NCBI GenBank assembly: GCA_002344975.1
Contig: DDUV01000026.1
Span: 1 to 64,000, forward strand
DNA length: 64,000 bases
Direction of reading: 5' to 3'
Origin: Saprospiraceae bacterium UBA2329
GTDB taxonomy: Bacteria > Bacteroidota > Bacteroidia > Chitinophagales > Saprospiraceae
Under the pieces are notes generated by a model that was not told the DNA's origin, did no database searches, and saw nothing but the letters and a program-made list of their open reading frames with translations. Positions 62,278-64,000 of the stretch are shown in pieces. The number at the start of each line of letters is the position of its first letter. Position 1 is the first letter of the stretch. A program made the position numbers and the translations under genes.

Positions 62278-62517
62278 ATGACCGTAAGTGCCGGCCAACA
62301 TCTGACGCTTGATATTTCTCTGGAGCAAATCATGGATGCCCTGATGGAATTACCGGCATCTGAAAAGCTTCAGGTGGCTGAAAAGCTCCGCGCAGCGGCT
62401 GCCGGAGAAAAATGGCGGCTCCTTTCCCCGCAGTTGCCCGATATGCCCGACATCAGCATGGACGAAATTGTGGCCGAACTGAAGTCTGTACGAAAAGCCA
62501 GAAAGCAGTCGCAATAA
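62278..62517 (+). CDS. Antitoxin of a PIN toxin-antitoxin pair
   Basis: A 79-residue, mostly helical, charged protein: LTLDISLEQIMDALMELPASEKLQVAEKLRAAA then a region with LLSPQLPDMPDISMDEIV. This is the general form of small antitoxins encoded 5 to 20 bases before a PIN toxin of the TIGR00305 family. It lies 5 bases before the toxin ATG. It would bind and neutralise the toxin and repress the promoter; no DNA-binding fold is recognisable. Confidence 0.72.
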   Translation: MTVSAGQHLTLDISLEQIMDALMELPASEKLQVAEKLRAAAAGEKWRLLSPQLPDMPDISMDEIVAELKSVRKARKQSQ

Positions 62518-62522
62518 GCCCT

Positions 62523-62945
62523 ATGACCATCTTGATAGACTCCAACCTATGGGTAGCTTCGTTCATCAGTTCTTCTATGCGGGAGAGAATTCAGAGGCTT
62601 GTCTCGGATGAAAATATTGTCATTTTAGCCGACTCAGAATTGTTGGCAGAATTGGCCGATGTGTTTTCTCGACCGAAATTTTCCAAAATAGCCCGCTCGG
62701 AACTGACGGCAGCATTTGTGCAGATTTTAAAGGACCGACTGACGTTTATTGAAACTGAAAGCCAGTTTCAAATATGCAGAGATCCCGATGATGATTATTT
62801 GTTGGCTATATGTCACGATGGCAAAGCTGATTACCTGCTGACGGGCGATAATGACCTTTTAACCCTCATTCAATTTGAGCAAACCCGAATAGTCACCCTC
62901 AGCGATTTTGAACAGTTATTCTACTCATCACCACCGCTGTCTTAA
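62523..62945 (+). CDS. PIN-domain toxin (TIGR00305 family ribonuclease)
   Basis: A 140-residue PIN-domain protein. Acidic active-site positions are visible: D6 in ILIDSNLWVASFIS, E/D in ADSELLAELADV, and DPDDDYLLAICHDGKADYLLTGDNDLL, matching the TIGR00305 putative toxin signature (LIDTNxW...DPDD.L...TGDxDLL). PIN toxins cleave RNA. Start ATG 62523, 5 bases after the antitoxin stop. Together with the truncated LRR gene and the nuclease gene it opens an accessory stretch at the window end. Confidence 0.85.
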   Translation: MTILIDSNLWVASFISSSMRERIQRLVSDENIVILADSELLAELADVFSRPKFSKIARSELTAAFVQILKDRLTFIETESQFQICRDPDDDYLLAICHDGKADYLLTGDNDLLTLIQFEQTRIVTLSDFEQLFYSSPPLS

Positions 62946-62992
62946 TCTGCACGCTCGCGGCAGCGGGGCTTTGGAAGGAGAAATCTCCCCCA

Positions 62993-63051
62993 TTTTCATG
63001 CGACACCTTCCCGCCTCGCCGAAGCTCGGCAGTTAGATGCCACCTGAAAAC
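62993..63051. mobile_element. Partial copy of the 131-bp element
   Basis: Aligns to 24350-24407 (right half of the 131-bp element) with only about ten differences, beginning TTTTCATGCGACACCT and ending ccacctgaaaac. The left half is missing. It lies between the PIN toxin gene and the truncated LRR gene. Confidence 0.6.
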
Positions 63052-63148
63052 TTCCGCTAAACAGATAGGGTTTTGCAAACTTTATAAGACCTGAGCACGC
63101 GCTGAAAACCCCAAAAACTCTCTACCTTGCACACCTCAAACAAACGCC

Positions 63149-63307
63149 ATGTCGAAACTCGCTCAACAACTCATTGCCGAAAATAAAGCCAAACACGCCC
63201 GCGGGGAGGATGCCTCTTATTTGTACCTCGGCCGCTGCGGCCTGACCGAACTGCCCGACCTGTCGGGGATGGAGTGGTTGGAGACTCATCTCAAAATTCA
63301 AGTATAA
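63149..63307 (+). pseudogene. Truncated leucine-rich-repeat protein gene
   Basis: A 52-residue frame with a good start: MSKLAQQLIAENKAKHARGE followed by YLYLGRCGLTELPDLSGMEWLE. The last part is the opening of a leucine-rich repeat (LxLGxCGLTELP), after which the sequence turns to THLKIQV and a TAA, with the rest of any repeat array missing. Full LRR proteins of this type run to hundreds of residues. It is most simply the 5' remnant of a gene whose body was lost when the following DUF1016 gene arrived. Confidence 0.6.
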
Positions 63308-63311
63308 TTTT

Positions 63312-64000
63312 ATGGAGAACAATGCCCAGCCATACAGTGCAGACCTTTCGTACCAACAACTTTTGTCGGAAATCAAAGGTAAAATCCGCACGGCACAGAT
63401 TCGCGCGATGGTATCAGCCAATCGCGAAATGTTGTTTTTGTATTGGGATATCGGCAAGAGTATTTTGGAAAGGCAACAACAGCACGGTTGGGGAAGCAAA
63501 GTCGTTGATCAATTGGGCGAAGACCTTCGTGTAGAATATCCTGAAATGGAAGGTCTGTCTAAAAGAAACTTGCTTTATATGCGGCAATTTGCATTGGCTT
63601 ATCCCGATTTTGAATTTGTGCAAGCGTCACTTGCACAAATTAGCTGGTACCACAACATAACGCTGCTCCAAAAATGCAAAGACGAAATCAAGCGTTTTTG
63701 GTATGCCGCCGCAGCACTCGCAAACGGTTGGTCGCGCGATGTGTTGGTGCATCAAATTGAAAGCAAGTTATACGAAAGACAGGGTGGTGCGCCCAGCAAT
63801 TTTCAACAAACGCTACCTCGCCCCGATTCCGACATGGCACAGCAAACCTTGAAAGACCCCTACATTTTCGACTTTCTGACGCTGGCCAAAGAAGCTCGTG
63901 AGAAAGACCTTGAAACATTATTGATGAAGCATATCACTCGCTTTTTGCTGGAGTTAGGTTCGGGTTTTGCATTCATTGGCAACCAATTTCCCATATCCAT
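63312..64000 (+). CDS. DUF1016/YhcG-family nuclease (partial, runs off the window)
   Basis: Open to the end of the window: 229 codons without a stop. The N-terminal DUF1016 domain is clear: LLSEIKGKIRTAQIRAMVSANREMLFLYWDIGKSIL, WGSKVVDQLGEDL, then SLAQISWYHNITLL and ANGWSRDVLVHQIES. The region ending GSGFAFIGNQFPIS is the beginning of the C-terminal PD-(D/E)XK nuclease part; its catalytic residues lie beyond the window. Start chosen at ATG 63312, five bases after the LRR remnant's stop. YhcG-type proteins have been linked to mobile loci and recombination, but their role is unsettled. Confidence 0.85.
   Translation, partial: MENNAQPYSADLSYQQLLSEIKGKIRTAQIRAMVSANREMLFLYWDIGKSILERQQQHGWGSKVVDQLGEDLRVEYPEMEGLSKRNLLYMRQFALAYPDFEFVQASLAQISWYHNITLLQKCKDEIKRFWYAAAALANGWSRDVLVHQIESKLYERQGGAPSNFQQTLPRPDSDMAQQTLKDPYIFDFLTLAKEAREKDLETLLMKHITRFLLELGSGFAFIGNQFPIS

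Overview
The window looks like a chromosome segment from a Bacteroidota (Bacteroidetes) bacterium, most likely of the Saprospiria type. This is an inference from gene content. There are five large secreted proteins with type IX secretion (T9SS) C-terminal sorting domains, a Bacteroidota-type carboxypeptidase-regulatory/outer-membrane-barrel receptor, a LytTR two-component pair, ribosomal protein L31 type B, the alternative GlmU-like nucleotidyltransferase, and several promoters matching the Bacteroidota consensus (TTG, about 19-20 nt, TAnnTTTG). Core genes are GC-rich; the two ATPase/nuclease modules and the subtilase region look AT-richer.

Layout. 1-1.7 kb: the 3' end of an unknown gene, a duplicated hairpin-bearing leader and proA. 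1.8-4.4 kb (minus): a two-gene HNH nuclease/ABC-type ATPase module resembling Septu (PtuA/PtuB). 4.5-11.1 kb: an outer-membrane receptor, a LytS/LytTR kinase-regulator pair, a di-haem peroxidase lipoprotein and an SH3 protein whose end is frameshifted. 11.4-18.1 kb: polA, a DUF3299-like lipoprotein, a SIMPL-domain protein, a nucleoside phosphorylase, an ArsC-like protein and a small membrane protein. 18.1-20.1 kb (minus): an RloA/RloB (AbiL-type) ATPase/Toprim pair with a near-perfect promoter and two perfect palindromes upstream. 20.5-36.6 kb: secreted proteins (a porin-like barrel, two M12-type metalloproteases, one with a very repetitive PKD stalk, a subtilase split by a G10 tract, a T9SS beta-propeller-like protein), with rpmE2 and the GlmU-like gene among them. 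36.6-39.3 kb: glpK and an orphan hypB. 39.8-46.4 kb: a 2191-residue PKD/Ig-like secreted protein with a Kazal domain. 46.5-57.9 kb: a TolC-type protein, a class IV aminotransferase, a LOG protein, a histidine kinase/OmpR regulator pair, pyrD with a structured leader, a barrel protein, a CocE-type hydrolase and YifB/ComM. 58-62.1 kb: two YceI-family proteins and a porin; the first YceI gene and the porin share a duplicated 74-bp upstream region. 62.3-64 kb: a PIN toxin-antitoxin pair, a truncated leucine-rich-repeat gene and the start of a DUF1016/YhcG nuclease gene.

Three families of small intergenic repeats occur: a pair of 97-bp hairpin copies, an inverted pair carrying a variable decamer array, and a 131-bp element with 11-bp terminal inverted repeats that has a partial second copy. 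A GTGA microsatellite and a possibly phase-variable poly-G tract are also present. I saw no tRNA, rRNA, CRISPR array, integrase or transposase gene. The strongest leads are the poly-G-interrupted subtilase, the two defence-like modules (one ATPase with an extra N-terminal domain, the other with a palindromic control region), and the duplicated promoter region at 58-60 kb.
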